The notes under the pieces were generated by a model, which ran no database searches, was not told the origin of the DNA, and saw only the letters and a list, made by a program, of their open reading frames with translations. From Geitlerinema sp. PCC 7407 (GTDB lineage Bacteria > Cyanobacteriota > Cyanobacteriia > PCC-7407), in NCBI RefSeq assembly GCF_000317045.1, contig NC_019703.1, positions 608,501-672,500 of the forward strand: 64,000 nucleotides of DNA. Reading direction: 5' to 3'. Shown one piece after another: positions 8,464 through 18,265 of the stretch (its first letter is position 1; each line of letters opens with the position of its first letter). Position numbers and translations under genes: made by a program.

Positions 8464-9414
8464 ATGACTCCAAAAACTGAAGATGCTGAATCTTCTTCCA
8501 TCGGTGGCCTAAAGTCTCAGCTGGCCGATCTCAAGGCTGAGCGTGTCCAGCTTCAGCAAGCTGTGGATCACATGGAAACTGCGGAGTCCGAGAGCGGGAC
8601 TCCCGATCTTCATACACTGCAAATAAAGCTCGCTCGCCTGGAAGATAAAAGTCGAGAAATCGAAAATCAAATTCAAAATCTAGAGAATATTGGTGAGCTG
8701 CAAGCCTATCGAATCTTCGAGGATGCTCGCAACAAGATGATGCAGTGGGTTGGGGTGGCGGTCGCGGTGCTAACGCTATTTGGATTGGCAGAGCTCAATA
8801 GCATCAAGCAAGAAATTCGAGATAAGGTTGCTTCCTTGGGGGCGGCGGAGCTCGTGGCCGGAGAAGTCAAGGCGCAGCTGCCGATGATTAGTCAGCAAGT
8901 GACAAATGACATTCTGCGCGATCGCGATCGTATTGTGACGGACATTGAGAAGCAAATCTCAGGGACGCTGCTGCCGCAGGTGCAGTCCAAGGCTGAACTG
9001 TCGATCGCCGATGAGCTCAAGCGCATAAGCGCAACGATTCGCCAACAGGCAGAAAGCCCGAGCGCCCCTGGAAATGCGGCCTTGGTGGCTTCAGCCATCG
9101 ACTCGACCCTGAGCCGCGATCGCTATTTTGTGGTGGCGGGTTCTTCCAAGGAAAAGAGTGATGTGCAGGCAGAGCTTGAGCGAGTTCAGGCGCACATCGG
9201 CGATCGCGCTCTGCTACAGCAGCGCTATCCCGGGCTCCAGGTGTGCGGGCCCAAGCCTGACAATCAGTATTCTGCGCTGGTCATCGGCACCGACAAAACC
9301 TTAGCGGAGGCGCGATCGCTGGCCCAGCAGGCGATTCGGGACGGCTTCCAGACGGATACCTATCCCTTGCGCATGGACAAGGCGTTTTTTGCGTGTCCGC
9401 CAGCCCAAACCTAG
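8464..9414 (+). CDS. Coiled-coil, single-pass membrane protein with SPOR-like C-terminus
   Basis: 316 residues not belonging to a family I can name. Residues 15-80 form a charged coiled coil (SQLADLKAERVQLQQAV and following). A single membrane segment lies at about 96-112 (WVGVAVAVLTLFGLAEL). A second helical stretch follows (about 115-215). The last 95 residues, from DRYFVVAGSS to DTYPLR, have the beta-alpha-beta rhythm of a SPOR or sporulation-related repeat, but the similarity is structural guesswork. If the C-terminus is exported it could bind the cell wall. The upstream 230 bases are AT-rich, so it likely has its own promoter. It converges on the AAA ATPase gene. Confidence 0.7.
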   Translation: MTPKTEDAESSSIGGLKSQLADLKAERVQLQQAVDHMETAESESGTPDLHTLQIKLARLEDKSREIENQIQNLENIGELQAYRIFEDARNKMMQWVGVAVAVLTLFGLAELNSIKQEIRDKVASLGAAELVAGEVKAQLPMISQQVTNDILRDRDRIVTDIEKQISGTLLPQVQSKAELSIADELKRISATIRQQAESPSAPGNAALVASAIDSTLSRDRYFVVAGSSKEKSDVQAELERVQAHIGDRALLQQRYPGLQVCGPKPDNQYSALVIGTDKTLAEARSLAQQAIRDGFQTDTYPLRMDKAFFACPPAQT

Positions 9415-9493
9415 CGTATGCGGGATCCCGAAAGTGGCCTCGAATCTCGGGCCTGCTTGTCGAAAGGTGCGCAGGCCCAAGGTTGCAAGCAGG

Positions 9494-11344
9494 CTAGCGC
9501 TTTTGCAGCAGCAGCACATGGTAGGCGCTCTCAAAGTGCTGCTGCTGAATTCGCAGACTGCTGGGGTCGCTGAGGCCCTGGGTGCGGTGCTGACGGATGG
9601 CTTCGAGGGCCGCCTGATTGCTCAAAAGCGCCAGGTCAGCGCCATTCCAGCCCTCGGTTTGGGCGGCCCAGTGGTCGAGGGCGACGCCGTCTAGGGGGCG
9701 ATCGCAGTTGTGAACTTCCAGGATGGCTTGGCGGCTGGCGAGGTCGGGCAGGTCGACCATGATTTGCAGATCCAGGCGCCCCGCTCGCAAAAGCGCCGGA
9801 TCAAGGGCGTCGGGCCGGTTTGTGGCTCCCACCAGCAGGACATTGGGGCAGCCGTGGAGCCCGTCGAGCTCGGTCAGCAGCTGTCCCACCACGCGATCGC
9901 TCACCCCCGAATCTCCCAAGTTGCTGCCTCGGGCGGGGGCGAGGGTATCGAGCTCATCGACGAAGACCACGCAGGGGGCGGCCTGTCTCGCTTTGGCAAA
10001 AAGTTCACGCACGGCCTGCTCGGCTTCACCAACCCAGCGGCTCAGCAGTTCGGGGCCATTGACGGCGATGAAGTTGGCGCGCGCTTGGGAGGCGATCGCC
10101 TTGGCTAGGAGGGTTTTGCCGGTCCCCGGCGGACCCCACAGCAGGATGCCGCGGGGCGCTTTGGCCCCCGCGCGGGCGTACAGGTCTGGATAGAGCAGCG
10201 CGCCTTCAACGGACTCTTGGAGCGTCTGTTTGACCTCCTCTAGGCCGCCGATTTCCGCCCAGGTGAGGTTCGGAGACTCAACGGCGACGGAGCGCAGGAC
10301 AGAGGGCCGCACCTCCCGAATCGCCTGCAAAAAGTCTCCTTGCCCCAAGGTCATCACCTCTGGAATGGGAGCGCTCAGGGAGGGAACCTGGCGGCGCAGG
10401 GCGCTGTAGGCGGCTTTTTGGGTCAGGGCCTTGAGGTCAGCACCGACAAAACCGACGGCGAGGTCGGCGATCGCCCCCAGATCGACGCTTTCGTCGCAGG
10501 GCATCGCCCGTGTGAGGATGCGCAAAATGTCCAGGCGTCCGTCGCGATCGGGAATGGAAAAGTGAATTTCGCGATCGAAGCGTCCCGGTCGCCGCAGGGC
10601 CGGGTCCAGGTGATCGGGGCGATTGGTGGCCGCCAGCACGATCACGCCATCTTGGGCCGCGAAGCCGTCCATGAGCCCCAGCAGCTGCGCCACCAGGCGC
10701 TTTTCCACCTCCCCTTCCACCTTGCTGCGATCGGGCGCTAAGCTGTCAATCTCGTCAATGAAAACCAGGCAGGGCGCAGATTTGGCAGCTTTTTCAAAGA
10801 GGCTGCGCAGCCGTCCTTCGGCCTCGCCGTAGTATTTGCCCATGATCTCCGGCCCGACAATGGCGATGTAGCTCACCTCCAGACTGTGGGCCAGAGCGCG
10901 GGCCGTCAGGGTCTTGCCGGTGCCCGGCGGGCCGACCAGCAGGACGCCCCGCGTGGGCTCCAGTCCTAGGCGCTGCAGCAGGTCTGGCCGCTTGAGGGGA
11001 ATTTCGACCAGCTCCCGCAGCTCTTGCAGGACGGGGCCGAGGCCGCCGATTTCGCTGAGGGAGCGATCGCCCGGTTCTGAGTCCTCGCCGGGGCTCGACG
11101 CGGCGGAGGCGTCCTTGGGCGGTGGGGTGACGATGACGTCTGGATCTGAAGACGTCGGTGCGGGCGGATTTTGGCGAATTCGGCTGGTCCCCATGCCGCT
11201 GGGAATGTTGCCCTGGCGGGGAATGCTGCTCAGCGGACGAGAATTGATTTGAATATCGGTTTTTAGTTCGCCTTTTTCAGCTTTTTCTTCTAGAAGTTTG
11301 GCAATTTCGAGGAGCTGCTCAAATCCTTTGAAAAGGTCACTCAT
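9494..11344 (-). CDS. Double-AAA ATPase, CDC48/VCP-like
   Basis: 616 residues with two AAA modules and a short N-terminal region. Module 1 has Walker A GPPGTGKT (about 138-145), Walker B LVFIDEIDSLAPDR and arginine-finger region NRPDHLDPALRRPGRFD. Module 2 repeats this with WGPPGTGKTLL, VVFVDELDTLAPARG and NRPDALDPALLRAGRLD. The first 110 residues are a short helix (MSDLFKGFEQLLEIAKLLEE) and a Pro/Ser-rich linker, not the N-domain of Cdc48 or VAT. Family members thread and unfold or disassemble protein complexes; the substrate here is unknown. The last 60 residues are the helical lid. It lies downstream of clpC on the same strand, but a strong terminator separates them. Confidence 0.9.
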   Translation of the reverse strand: MSDLFKGFEQLLEIAKLLEEKAEKGELKTDIQINSRPLSSIPRQGNIPSGMGTSRIRQNPPAPTSSDPDVIVTPPPKDASAASSPGEDSEPGDRSLSEIGGLGPVLQELRELVEIPLKRPDLLQRLGLEPTRGVLLVGPPGTGKTLTARALAHSLEVSYIAIVGPEIMGKYYGEAEGRLRSLFEKAAKSAPCLVFIDEIDSLAPDRSKVEGEVEKRLVAQLLGLMDGFAAQDGVIVLAATNRPDHLDPALRRPGRFDREIHFSIPDRDGRLDILRILTRAMPCDESVDLGAIADLAVGFVGADLKALTQKAAYSALRRQVPSLSAPIPEVMTLGQGDFLQAIREVRPSVLRSVAVESPNLTWAEIGGLEEVKQTLQESVEGALLYPDLYARAGAKAPRGILLWGPPGTGKTLLAKAIASQARANFIAVNGPELLSRWVGEAEQAVRELFAKARQAAPCVVFVDELDTLAPARGSNLGDSGVSDRVVGQLLTELDGLHGCPNVLLVGATNRPDALDPALLRAGRLDLQIMVDLPDLASRQAILEVHNCDRPLDGVALDHWAAQTEGWNGADLALLSNQAALEAIRQHRTQGLSDPSSLRIQQQHFESAYHVLLLQKR

Positions 11345-11428
11345 GGGGTTCGCCTGGCGCTTGCGCTGCGTGAAGGGTGGGGCGATCGCACCGTCCCGGC
11401 TATGGTCTAGTGTTCCCTGGTGCCTCTA

Positions 11429-11480
11429 GGGGGCGATCGCCCCCAACAAAAAAGCTGTAGAGAGCGAGGCCCTCTACAGC
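11429..11480 (-). terminator. clpC terminator next to a HIP1 palindrome
   Basis: On the minus strand a 9-bp stem (GCTGTAGAG with CTCTACAGC, 11454-11480) is followed by six Ts (11448-11453), a textbook intrinsic terminator 42 bases past the clpC stop. Immediately beyond it lies the 16-base palindrome GGGGGCGATCGCCCCC (11429-11444) built on HIP1, which may form a second stem. Confidence 0.85.
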
Positions 11481-11521
11481 CAACCTAAATTAGTTCAGCA
11501 GGTACTTAGGGAAAGAGACGG

Positions 11522-13990
11522 TTATTCAACCGCGGGCGACAGCAGTTCGCGCTTCTCGCCGGGCAGAACCTTCACCTGTCCTTCCTCATCCACATCCACG
11601 ACGGCGGTGTCGCCTTCCTGAATGCGGCCCGAGAGGATTTCCTCTGCCAGAGAGTCCTCGAGCAGTCGCATGATAGCGCGACGCAGGGGACGGGCTCCGT
11701 AGCTCGGGTTGTAACCTTCTTCCACTAGGCGATCCTTGAAGCGCTCGGTGACTTCCAGAACGATGCCCTGCTCGCCGAGGCGACCAAAGACTTCGTGCAG
11801 CATGATGTCGGCGATTTCCTTGACCTCGTCCTTCTTGAGCTGGCGGAAGACGATGATCTCGTCAACCCGGTTGAGGAACTCAGGGCGGAAGTACTGCTTC
11901 AGCTCTTCGTTCACCAGCGATCGGATCCGGTTGTACTGGGAGTCGGCTTGGTCTTCTGCAAACTCGAAGCCGAGGCCGCCGCCGCCCTTCTCGATGACCT
12001 TCGAACCGATGTTGGAGGTCATGATCAGCAGCGTGTTCTTGAAGTCCACCGTGCGACCCTTGGCGTCGGTCAGGCGACCATCTTCCAGGATTTGCAGCAG
12101 CATGTTGAAGACGTCGGGGTGCGCCTTCTCGATCTCGTCGAACAGCACAACGGTGTAGGGCCGACGACGGACGGCTTCGGTGAGCTGACCGCCTTCGTTG
12201 TAGCCCACGTAGCCCGGAGGCGAACCGATGAGCTTGGAGACGGTGTGGCGCTCCATGTACTCCGACATGTCAAGGCGGATCATGGCATCTTCGGAGCCGA
12301 AGAAGTAGGACGCCAGAGCCTTGGTGAGCTCGGTCTTACCAACGCCGGTCGGACCCGAGAAGATGAAGCTGGCAATGGGGCGGTTGGGGTTTTTGAGGCC
12401 CACTCGAGCGCGGCGAATGGCGCGCGAGACCGCTTTGACGGCTTCGTCTTGGCCGATTAGGCGATTGTGGAGGGTGTCCTCCATGTGCAGCAGCTTCTCG
12501 GACTCGGACTCGGTGAGTTTGTTCACGGGGACGCCGGTCCAAGAGGCCACGATTTGGGCGATGTCCTCTTCGGTCACGAAGGGGCTGTCCTCGGTGGTGC
12601 CGCCTTCGTTCTTGCGGTTCTGGGCGATCGAGCGGATTTCAGCTTTGATTTCCATCTCGCGATCGCGCAGTTCGCCGGCCCGGTCAAAGTCCTGGGAGCG
12701 GACCGCTTCGTCCTTCTCCTTGAGGACTTGGCGCAGTTCGCGATCGAGCTCCTTGGCGGCCGGTGGCAGCTGGGAGTTGATCAGGCGAACCCGAGAGCCC
12801 GCCTCGTCGATCAAGTCGATCGCCTTGTCGGGCAGGTAGCGATCGGAGATGTAGCGATCAGACAGCTTGGCGGCTGCTTCTAGCGCTTCATCGCTGATCT
12901 TCAGCTTGTGGTGCTGCTCATAGCGATCGCGCAGGCCATGGAGAATCTCGATGGTCTCCTGCACCGAAGGCTCACCCACCATCACCGGCTGGAAGCGTCG
13001 CTCTAGAGCGGCGTCTCGCTCGATGTGCTTGCGGTACTCGTCGAGGGTCGTCGCGCCGATGCACTGCAGTTCACCCCGAGCCAGAGCTGGCTTGAGGATA
13101 TTGGCCGCGTCGATCGCGCCCTCTGCGGCACCCGCGCCGATCAGGGTGTGCACCTCGTCGATGACCAGGATGACGTTTCCGGCCGAGCGGATCTCGTCCA
13201 TGATCTTCTTGAGGCGCTCTTCAAACTCGCCTCGGTACTTGGTGCCTGCCACCAGCAGACCGATATCGAGGGTGACAACCCGCTTGTCTTCGAGGATGTC
13301 GGGCACGTCGGCGTTGGCGATGCGCTGGGCTAGCCCTTCGGCAATCGCCGTCTTACCGACCCCTGGCTCCCCGATCAAGACCGGGTTGTTCTTGGTGCGG
13401 CGACCCAAAATCTGGATCACCCGCTCAATTTCTTTTTGGCGGCCCACCACCGGATCGAGCTTGCCCTCCGCAGCCATCTGCGTCAGATTTGAGCCAAACT
13501 CATCCAGCGTTGGCGTCTTGGTCCGGCCTTGGGAGCCACCCGTCGAGACTTCGGCCGTCTCACCCAGCATCCGGATTACCTGAGTGCGCACCTTCGACAG
13601 GTCAACGCCCAGGTTTTCCAAAACGCGAGCTGCAACGCCCTCTCCTTCGCGGATCAGACCCAAGAGCAGGTGTTCAGTGCCGATGTAGTTGTGGCCAAGC
13701 TGGCGGGCCTCTTCGAGCGAGAGTTCCAAAACGCGCTTCGCTCGAGGCGTAAACGGGATCTCAACGGCAACGAAGCCAGAGCCCCGACCGATAATCTTTT
13801 CAACTTCAATGCGAGCATCCTTGAGGTTGACCCCCATGGATTTCAGCACTTTGGCGGCGACGCCGGTCCCTTCTCCAATCAGACCCAAGAGGATCTGTTC
13901 TGTACCCACAAAGTTGTGTCCCAGGCGGCGAGCTTCCTCCTGAGCCAACATGATCACTTTAATGGCTTTTTCTGTGAAGCGTTCAAACAT
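11522..13990 (-). CDS. clpC: ClpC, Hsp100 ATPase of the Clp protease
   Basis: 822 residues, the usual size of cyanobacterial and chloroplast ClpC. It has twin N-terminal Clp-N repeats ([15 protein letters not shown] and [20 protein letters not shown]), first ATPase with [13 protein letters not shown], a UVR coiled-coil middle segment ([19 protein letters not shown]), and a second ATPase with [14 protein letters not shown] and the [14 protein letters not shown] pore region. It unfolds substrates and feeds them to ClpP/ClpR in the stroma-like cytoplasm. The start is the ATG at 13990 because the family begins MFERFTEKA; an upstream in-frame start would add 16 unrelated residues. Two hairpins lie in the upstream spacer. 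Confidence 0.97.
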   Translation of the reverse strand: MFERFTEKAIKVIMLAQEEARRLGHNFVGTEQILLGLIGEGTGVAAKVLKSMGVNLKDARIEVEKIIGRGSGFVAVEIPFTPRAKRVLELSLEEARQLGHNYIGTEHLLLGLIREGEGVAARVLENLGVDLSKVRTQVIRMLGETAEVSTGGSQGRTKTPTLDEFGSNLTQMAAEGKLDPVVGRQKEIERVIQILGRRTKNNPVLIGEPGVGKTAIAEGLAQRIANADVPDILEDKRVVTLDIGLLVAGTKYRGEFEERLKKIMDEIRSAGNVILVIDEVHTLIGAGAAEGAIDAANILKPALARGELQCIGATTLDEYRKHIERDAALERRFQPVMVGEPSVQETIEILHGLRDRYEQHHKLKISDEALEAAAKLSDRYISDRYLPDKAIDLIDEAGSRVRLINSQLPPAAKELDRELRQVLKEKDEAVRSQDFDRAGELRDREMEIKAEIRSIAQNRKNEGGTTEDSPFVTEEDIAQIVASWTGVPVNKLTESESEKLLHMEDTLHNRLIGQDEAVKAVSRAIRRARVGLKNPNRPIASFIFSGPTGVGKTELTKALASYFFGSEDAMIRLDMSEYMERHTVSKLIGSPPGYVGYNEGGQLTEAVRRRPYTVVLFDEIEKAHPDVFNMLLQILEDGRLTDAKGRTVDFKNTLLIMTSNIGSKVIEKGGGGLGFEFAEDQADSQYNRIRSLVNEELKQYFRPEFLNRVDEIIVFRQLKKDEVKEIADIMLHEVFGRLGEQGIVLEVTERFKDRLVEEGYNPSYGARPLRRAIMRLLEDSLAEEILSGRIQEGDTAVVDVDEEGQVKVLPGEKRELLSPAVE

Positions 13991-14049
13991 GGCGTAATTC
14001 CCATCACCTGCTGCGTGCCGGTACGCTGATTCTAACACAGGGAAATTGA

Positions 14050-14108
14050 CCCACCGGTTGCCGGTGGGACGCCAGAGAGGGGAGGATTGCCGCCCTTTGG
14101 ATGGGCGG
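14050..14108. promoter_or_regulatory. Two hairpins between rimI and clpC
   Basis: CCCACCGG/CCGGTGGG (14050-14068, 3-base loop) and CCGCCC/GGGCGG (14090-14108, 7-base loop) lie 60-120 bases upstream of the clpC start. Neither is followed by a T run on the minus strand, so they may be a leader structure or operators of clpC, or a weak end signal for rimI. Confidence 0.4.
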
Positions 14109-14145
14109 TCAGGGTGAGAAGGACAGCAACGAAAAGGCGATTACA

Positions 14146-14760
14146 TCATGGGCCAGTCAAGGGCGATGACAAGTCGCTGACGCTTTGGGGCTTGGGAAAG
14201 GGCTCTGGTAGTCGCAGTTCCCATTGATGTTGGGTAAGGCGGTGACGCACGCTCTGGTCCCAGTTCGCTAAAATCTGAGAAAACTCGGGATGATGTAAAC
14301 CACCCCGCCAGAGAATAAGCGCATCCTCACCCGTCGCTTGGTAGTAGCCGCGACGGCGGCCCGCTTCTTTGAAGCCAAATTTCTGATAAAGCGCGATGGC
14401 GGCCTGGTTGGAAACCCTCACCTCCAGCGTGGCTCGCTCCAGTCTGCGGTGCCAGGCTGATTTTAGCAGAGCATAGAGCATTCCTTGCCCTAAACCTTGT
14501 TCTTGATAGCTGGGGTTGACGGCCAGCAAGGTAATGTGGGCTTCTTCTAAGATAGCCCATAGGCAGCCGAGGGCCAGGACTGGCGGGCGATCGCTCCCCT
14601 GAACGGGCTCGGGCACCAAGACCCAAATATCGCTGTTGGGACTGTCAATTTCGCGCTGATAGCCGTCTGCATTCCACAGGCCCCCAAGACACTGTTGGTC
14701 TAGATCAAGCACCGCTGGCAGGAGGTCAGGGGTCAGCGATCGCAGCGCGATGAAATTCAC
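14146..14760 (-). CDS. rimI: RimI-like ribosomal-protein alanine N-acetyltransferase
   Basis: About 204 residues with the RimI-type GNAT core: ITLLAVNPSYQEQGLGQGML, in which QEQGLG is the acetyl-CoA pyrophosphate loop, and ATLEVRVSNQAAIALYQKFGF followed by the RRRGYY segment that ends the fold. RimI acetylates the N-terminal alanine of ribosomal protein S18. A C-terminal extension of about 50 residues is beyond the minimal domain. The start is uncertain: GTG 14760 gives an N-terminus that begins just before the fold (NFIALRSLTPDLLP); a GTG at 14808 would add 16 residues. The gene is divergent from lysA. Confidence 0.85.
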   Translation of the reverse strand: MNFIALRSLTPDLLPAVLDLDQQCLGGLWNADGYQREIDSPNSDIWVLVPEPVQGSDRPPVLALGCLWAILEEAHITLLAVNPSYQEQGLGQGMLYALLKSAWHRRLERATLEVRVSNQAAIALYQKFGFKEAGRRRGYYQATGEDALILWRGGLHHPEFSQILANWDQSVRHRLTQHQWELRLPEPFPKPQSVSDLSSPLTGP

Positions 14761-14967
14761 AAGATGAAGGTTGGAAGGGCTGAGGTTGCACAGCCTCCAA
14801 TTGTACACTGGGTAACGGGATGTCTGTGGGCCGTCAGACCCGTGCAGTCGCCATCGAAAACCGACGTCAACCCAAAGATGCTAGCTCGGGGCTCCGAGCC
14901 TAGTGGTTCTGACCCATGACCCCGCTCCTGCCTTGCACCCTCACCCAAATCTATAGATAAGGACACG

Positions 14968-16380
14968 ATGGTTTCGACTCCCCCTGCCGTGGCAACTGCC
15001 ACCGCTCGCCATTATTTGCCCGAGGTCGCGCCTACAGAGTTGGCGGGGCGATCGCCCAACCAGTTTCTGCTGCCGCTGACCGCCCGCGTCAACGATCAAG
15101 ACAGCCTGGAGATCGGCGGCTGCGACGTGCCTGACCTAGTCAAAAAGTTTGGCTCTCCTCTTTATATTGTGGATGAGCACTCCCTGCGCACCGCTTGCCA
15201 GCAATATCGCGACGGCTTTGCCCGCCACTACCCCGGAGAGTCCCAGGTTCTCTACGCCTCCAAGGCCTGGAACTGCCTGGCGATCTGCGCCATTGTGGCC
15301 AGCGAAGGGCTGGGAGTGGACGTCGTCTCGGGCGGTGAGCTGCTGACTGCGCTCAAGGCAGGGGTGAGCTCGACCAAACTCTATCTCCACGGCAACAACA
15401 AATCCCTCGAAGAGCTGCGACTCGCGGCCGATGCAGGCTGCACCATCGTCGTAGACAACTGGCATGAGCTGCGGCTGCTCACGCAGTGGCTGGGAAATGA
15501 GGGCGCGCAATACGCACCGGCCCGGGTGATGCTGCGGCTGACGCCGGGCATCGAGTGCCACACCCACGAGTACATTCGCACAGGACACCTCGACAGCAAA
15601 TTTGGCTTTGATCCAGACCAGCTGCCCGAGGTGTTTGCGTTTGTGAGCCAGCAGTCTTCCCTCAACTGCGTTGGCCTCCATGCCCACATCGGCTCTCAGA
15701 TTTTTGAGCTGCAGCCCCACGAGGATTTGGGGAGCGTCATGGTGCAGTGGCTGGAGTTGGCTGCGACCTACGGCATCGAGGTAAAAGAGCTCAATATTGG
15801 CGGTGGTCTGGGGATCCGCTACACCGAGAGCGATGATCCCCCTAGCATCGAGGCGTGGGTGAAGGTCGTGGCTGATGCGGTGGCGAAGGCCTGCCAGCAA
15901 AGCCAGCGATCGCTTCCCAAGCTGCTGTGCGAACCCGGGCGATCGCTCATTGGCTCCACCTGCGTCACCGCCTACACCGTCGGCAGCCAAAAAGAAATTC
16001 CCGGCATTCGTACCTACCTTTCTGTCGATGGCGGTATGTCCGACAACCCCCGCCCCATCACCTATCAGTCGCTCTACCGCGCCCTGATCGCTAACCGCAT
16101 GTCCGCCCCCCTGAGCGAAACGGTCACCGTCGCCGGTAAGCACTGCGAATCTGGCGATATCCTCATCAAGGCGGCCTCGCTACCGCCCGCAGAGGCTGGA
16201 GACATCCTCGTCGTCAATGCCACAGGTGCCTACAATTACAGCATGGCGTCGAACTACAACCGCGTGCCCCGGCCTGCCGCAGTCTTGGTCTGTGATGGCG
16301 AAGCAAATCTCATTGTGCAGCGAGAAACCTACGAAGATCTCCTCCGTCAAGACTGTCTACCCGATCGCTTGGTGCCGTAG
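14968..16380 (+). CDS. lysA: Diaminopimelate decarboxylase
   Basis: 470 residues, a PLP enzyme of the alanine-racemase/ODC fold that turns meso-diaminopimelate into lysine and CO2. The PLP lysine is in VLYASKAWNCLAI (about 98). Further markers are the His of LHAHIGSQIFE, the glycine-rich phosphate loop LNIGGGLGIRY, CEPGRSLIG, and the C-terminal active-site segment KHCESGDIL and ATGAYNYSMASNYN. About 45 extra N-terminal residues precede the conserved start, common in cyanobacterial forms. It begins a run of envelope-related genes (lysA, cdaA, uppS) with a 170-base gap before cdaA. Confidence 0.97.
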   Translation: MVSTPPAVATATARHYLPEVAPTELAGRSPNQFLLPLTARVNDQDSLEIGGCDVPDLVKKFGSPLYIVDEHSLRTACQQYRDGFARHYPGESQVLYASKAWNCLAICAIVASEGLGVDVVSGGELLTALKAGVSSTKLYLHGNNKSLEELRLAADAGCTIVVDNWHELRLLTQWLGNEGAQYAPARVMLRLTPGIECHTHEYIRTGHLDSKFGFDPDQLPEVFAFVSQQSSLNCVGLHAHIGSQIFELQPHEDLGSVMVQWLELAATYGIEVKELNIGGGLGIRYTESDDPPSIEAWVKVVADAVAKACQQSQRSLPKLLCEPGRSLIGSTCVTAYTVGSQKEIPGIRTYLSVDGGMSDNPRPITYQSLYRALIANRMSAPLSETVTVAGKHCESGDILIKAASLPPAEAGDILVVNATGAYNYSMASNYNRVPRPAAVLVCDGEANLIVQRETYEDLLRQDCLPDRLVP

Positions 16381-16550
16381 ATCGAGCCTGGTTGAGAGGT
16401 TGCCTAGAGCCATTACCGCTCTTCGCCTAGCTGCAATCTTCTCCAGGGCTGTCTTCCGCAGCGGGTATCGCCTTGTCGGTTGCGCCAGCCGCCCCAAGCG
16501 ATACCTGCTGGATAAGTCCCTCGTCAAAGTGCAAGGTTGATCCAGTTCCA

Positions 16551-17519
16551 ATGGGATATATGAAGCAATGGCTGATAGACCCTTCCTGGACTCACCCCTT
16601 GCTATTTTTTTCGATCCAGTTGCCCCCTTGGCTGTTTTCTATCGCTAGTCTTGGGTTTCTCGTAGATGTGGGCCTCGTTCTGCTTCTGACGTACTTTGTT
16701 CTAGTCATCATTGGCGAACGAAGAACGCTCTGGATGGTGCGAGGCTTTTTGGTGCTGATGCTGGCGGCGGCGCTCAGTAGTCGCTTGGGGCTGATGCTGC
16801 TCAGCTTTGTGCTGACCAATTTGGTCGTTGGTTCGGCAGTGGCAATGGCGGTAATTTTGCAGTCGGAGTTCCGGCGGTTTCTAGAGCAGCTAGGGCGAGG
16901 GGAAATCTTGCAGCTGTTTCAGCCGTCTCGGGAAACGATGCCCAAGGCCGATAGCGTGATCGATGAGATCGTGGACGCGGTCAAAGAGCTCTCGCAAAAT
17001 CGAACTGGGGCTTTGTTGATCTTGGAGACCGATCGCCCGATTGATGAGCGCGATTTTTCGGTGCCGGGGGTCAAGCTCAATGCCGATGTTTCTAAGGAGC
17101 TGCTGCAAACGCTGTTTCAGACGACGACCCTGCTGCACGATGGGGCAGTGTTGATTCGGGGATCGCGGATTGTGGCGGCGAGCGTGATTTTGCCGATTTC
17201 GGACCGCACGGCGTCTCGGCGACTGGGTACTCGGCACCGTGCCGCAATGGGGATTACAGAGCGGGTCGAAAACTGTATTTGTGTGGTTGTATCCGAAGAG
17301 ACTGGGTCTATTTCGCTAGCGGAGCGAGGCACGCTGAACCGCCCTTTGACGAGCAGTAAACTGAAGGAATTGCTGGAGACTCGCTTTTCTCCGTCTGTAG
17401 ATCGTGAGGCAGTGGCCACTGATTTGCGGAGTTTAGGTCGTCAGATTGGTGCTCAGGGCTGGGCCCTCGTTTCGCGCATACTCCGTCTTCCTTCTTCAGC
17501 TTCTCGGGAGAAACAATGA
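16551..17519 (+). CDS. cdaA: Diadenylate cyclase CdaA
   Basis: 322 residues. Three membrane helices lie in about residues 20-100 (starting [20 protein letters not shown]), followed by the DAC domain that condenses two ATP into c-di-AMP. The catalytic motifs are visible: [19 protein letters not shown] (DGA) and [13 protein letters not shown] (RHR). The C-terminal tail after ELLETRF is longer than in Firmicutes CdaA. I set the start at ATG 16551 (MGYMKQWL); 16560 is an alternative. The stop overlaps the uppS start by 4 bases (ATGA), so the two are translationally coupled. In cyanobacteria c-di-AMP has been tied to osmotic balance and night survival. Confidence 0.95.
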   Translation: MGYMKQWLIDPSWTHPLLFFSIQLPPWLFSIASLGFLVDVGLVLLLTYFVLVIIGERRTLWMVRGFLVLMLAAALSSRLGLMLLSFVLTNLVVGSAVAMAVILQSEFRRFLEQLGRGEILQLFQPSRETMPKADSVIDEIVDAVKELSQNRTGALLILETDRPIDERDFSVPGVKLNADVSKELLQTLFQTTTLLHDGAVLIRGSRIVAASVILPISDRTASRRLGTRHRAAMGITERVENCICVVVSEETGSISLAERGTLNRPLTSSKLKELLETRFSPSVDREAVATDLRSLGRQIGAQGWALVSRILRLPSSASREKQ

Positions 17520-18265
17520 CTACAAAGCCGACTGTCTTGAAAGAGTTACCTGCTGATTTGAAGCGCGATCGCCTGCCGAGACACGTCGCTGTCATCATGG
17601 ATGGCAATGGACGCTGGGCGAAACGGCGCGGCCTGCCGCGGATCATGGGGCATCCTCGGGGGGTAGACTCTCTGCGAGAAGCGGTGCGCTGCTGTGATGA
17701 CTGGGGCATTCAGGCGCTGACGGTGTATGCGTTCTCGACGGAGAACTGGAACCGCCCGCAGCAAGAGGTGATGCTGATCATGACGCTCATCGAGCAGTTT
17801 CTGCGCCGAGAGCTGCCGGAGATGATGGAGCGGGACATTCGCCTGAAGCTGATGGGGAATCTCAGTGCGCTGCCGGCGTCGCTGCAAGCGGCGATGGAGC
17901 AGTCGATGAATGCGACGAGCAACAATCGCGGGATGCAGTTTACGGTGGCGACGAACTATGGCGGTCGCCAGGAGATTCTCCAGGCCTGCCGGACGATCGC
18001 CCATCAGGTGCAGCAAGGGGCCTTGAGCCCCGATGAGATTGATGAGTCGGTGTTTGAGCGCCACTTGTACACTGCTAGCATCTGCGACCCGGATCTGCTG
18101 ATTCGCACGAGTGGCGAGATGCGCATCAGTAATTTTCTGCTGTGGCAGGTCGCCTATTCCGAGATTTACATCACGGAGACGCTGTGGCCGGATTTCAATC
18201 GTGATGAGCTGCGACGCGCCTTGCTGGCGTACCAGCAGCGGGAGCGTCGCTTTGGCAAGGTCTAG
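17516..18265 (+). CDS. uppS: Isoprenyl (undecaprenyl) diphosphate synthase
   Basis: 249 residues, full-length cis-prenyltransferase that elongates FPP with IPP to make the C55 lipid carrier for peptidoglycan and glycans. The signature runs [20 protein letters not shown] (the catalytic Asp is in the DGN), then [10 protein letters not shown] and the C-terminal [19 protein letters not shown] plus WPDF. It overlaps cdaA by four bases. Together with lysA the three genes link cell-wall supply and c-di-AMP. The coding end converges with, and overlaps by four bases, the DUF3143 gene on the other strand. Confidence 0.97.
   Translation: MTTKPTVLKELPADLKRDRLPRHVAVIMDGNGRWAKRRGLPRIMGHPRGVDSLREAVRCCDDWGIQALTVYAFSTENWNRPQQEVMLIMTLIEQFLRRELPEMMERDIRLKLMGNLSALPASLQAAMEQSMNATSNNRGMQFTVATNYGGRQEILQACRTIAHQVQQGALSPDEIDESVFERHLYTASICDPDLLIRTSGEMRISNFLLWQVAYSEIYITETLWPDFNRDELRRALLAYQQRERRFGKV

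Noticed and set aside
15136-16143. A 335-codon minus-strand frame opposite lysA.
   Set aside because: lysA is unmistakable on the plus strand; the long antisense frame is a GC-bias effect.
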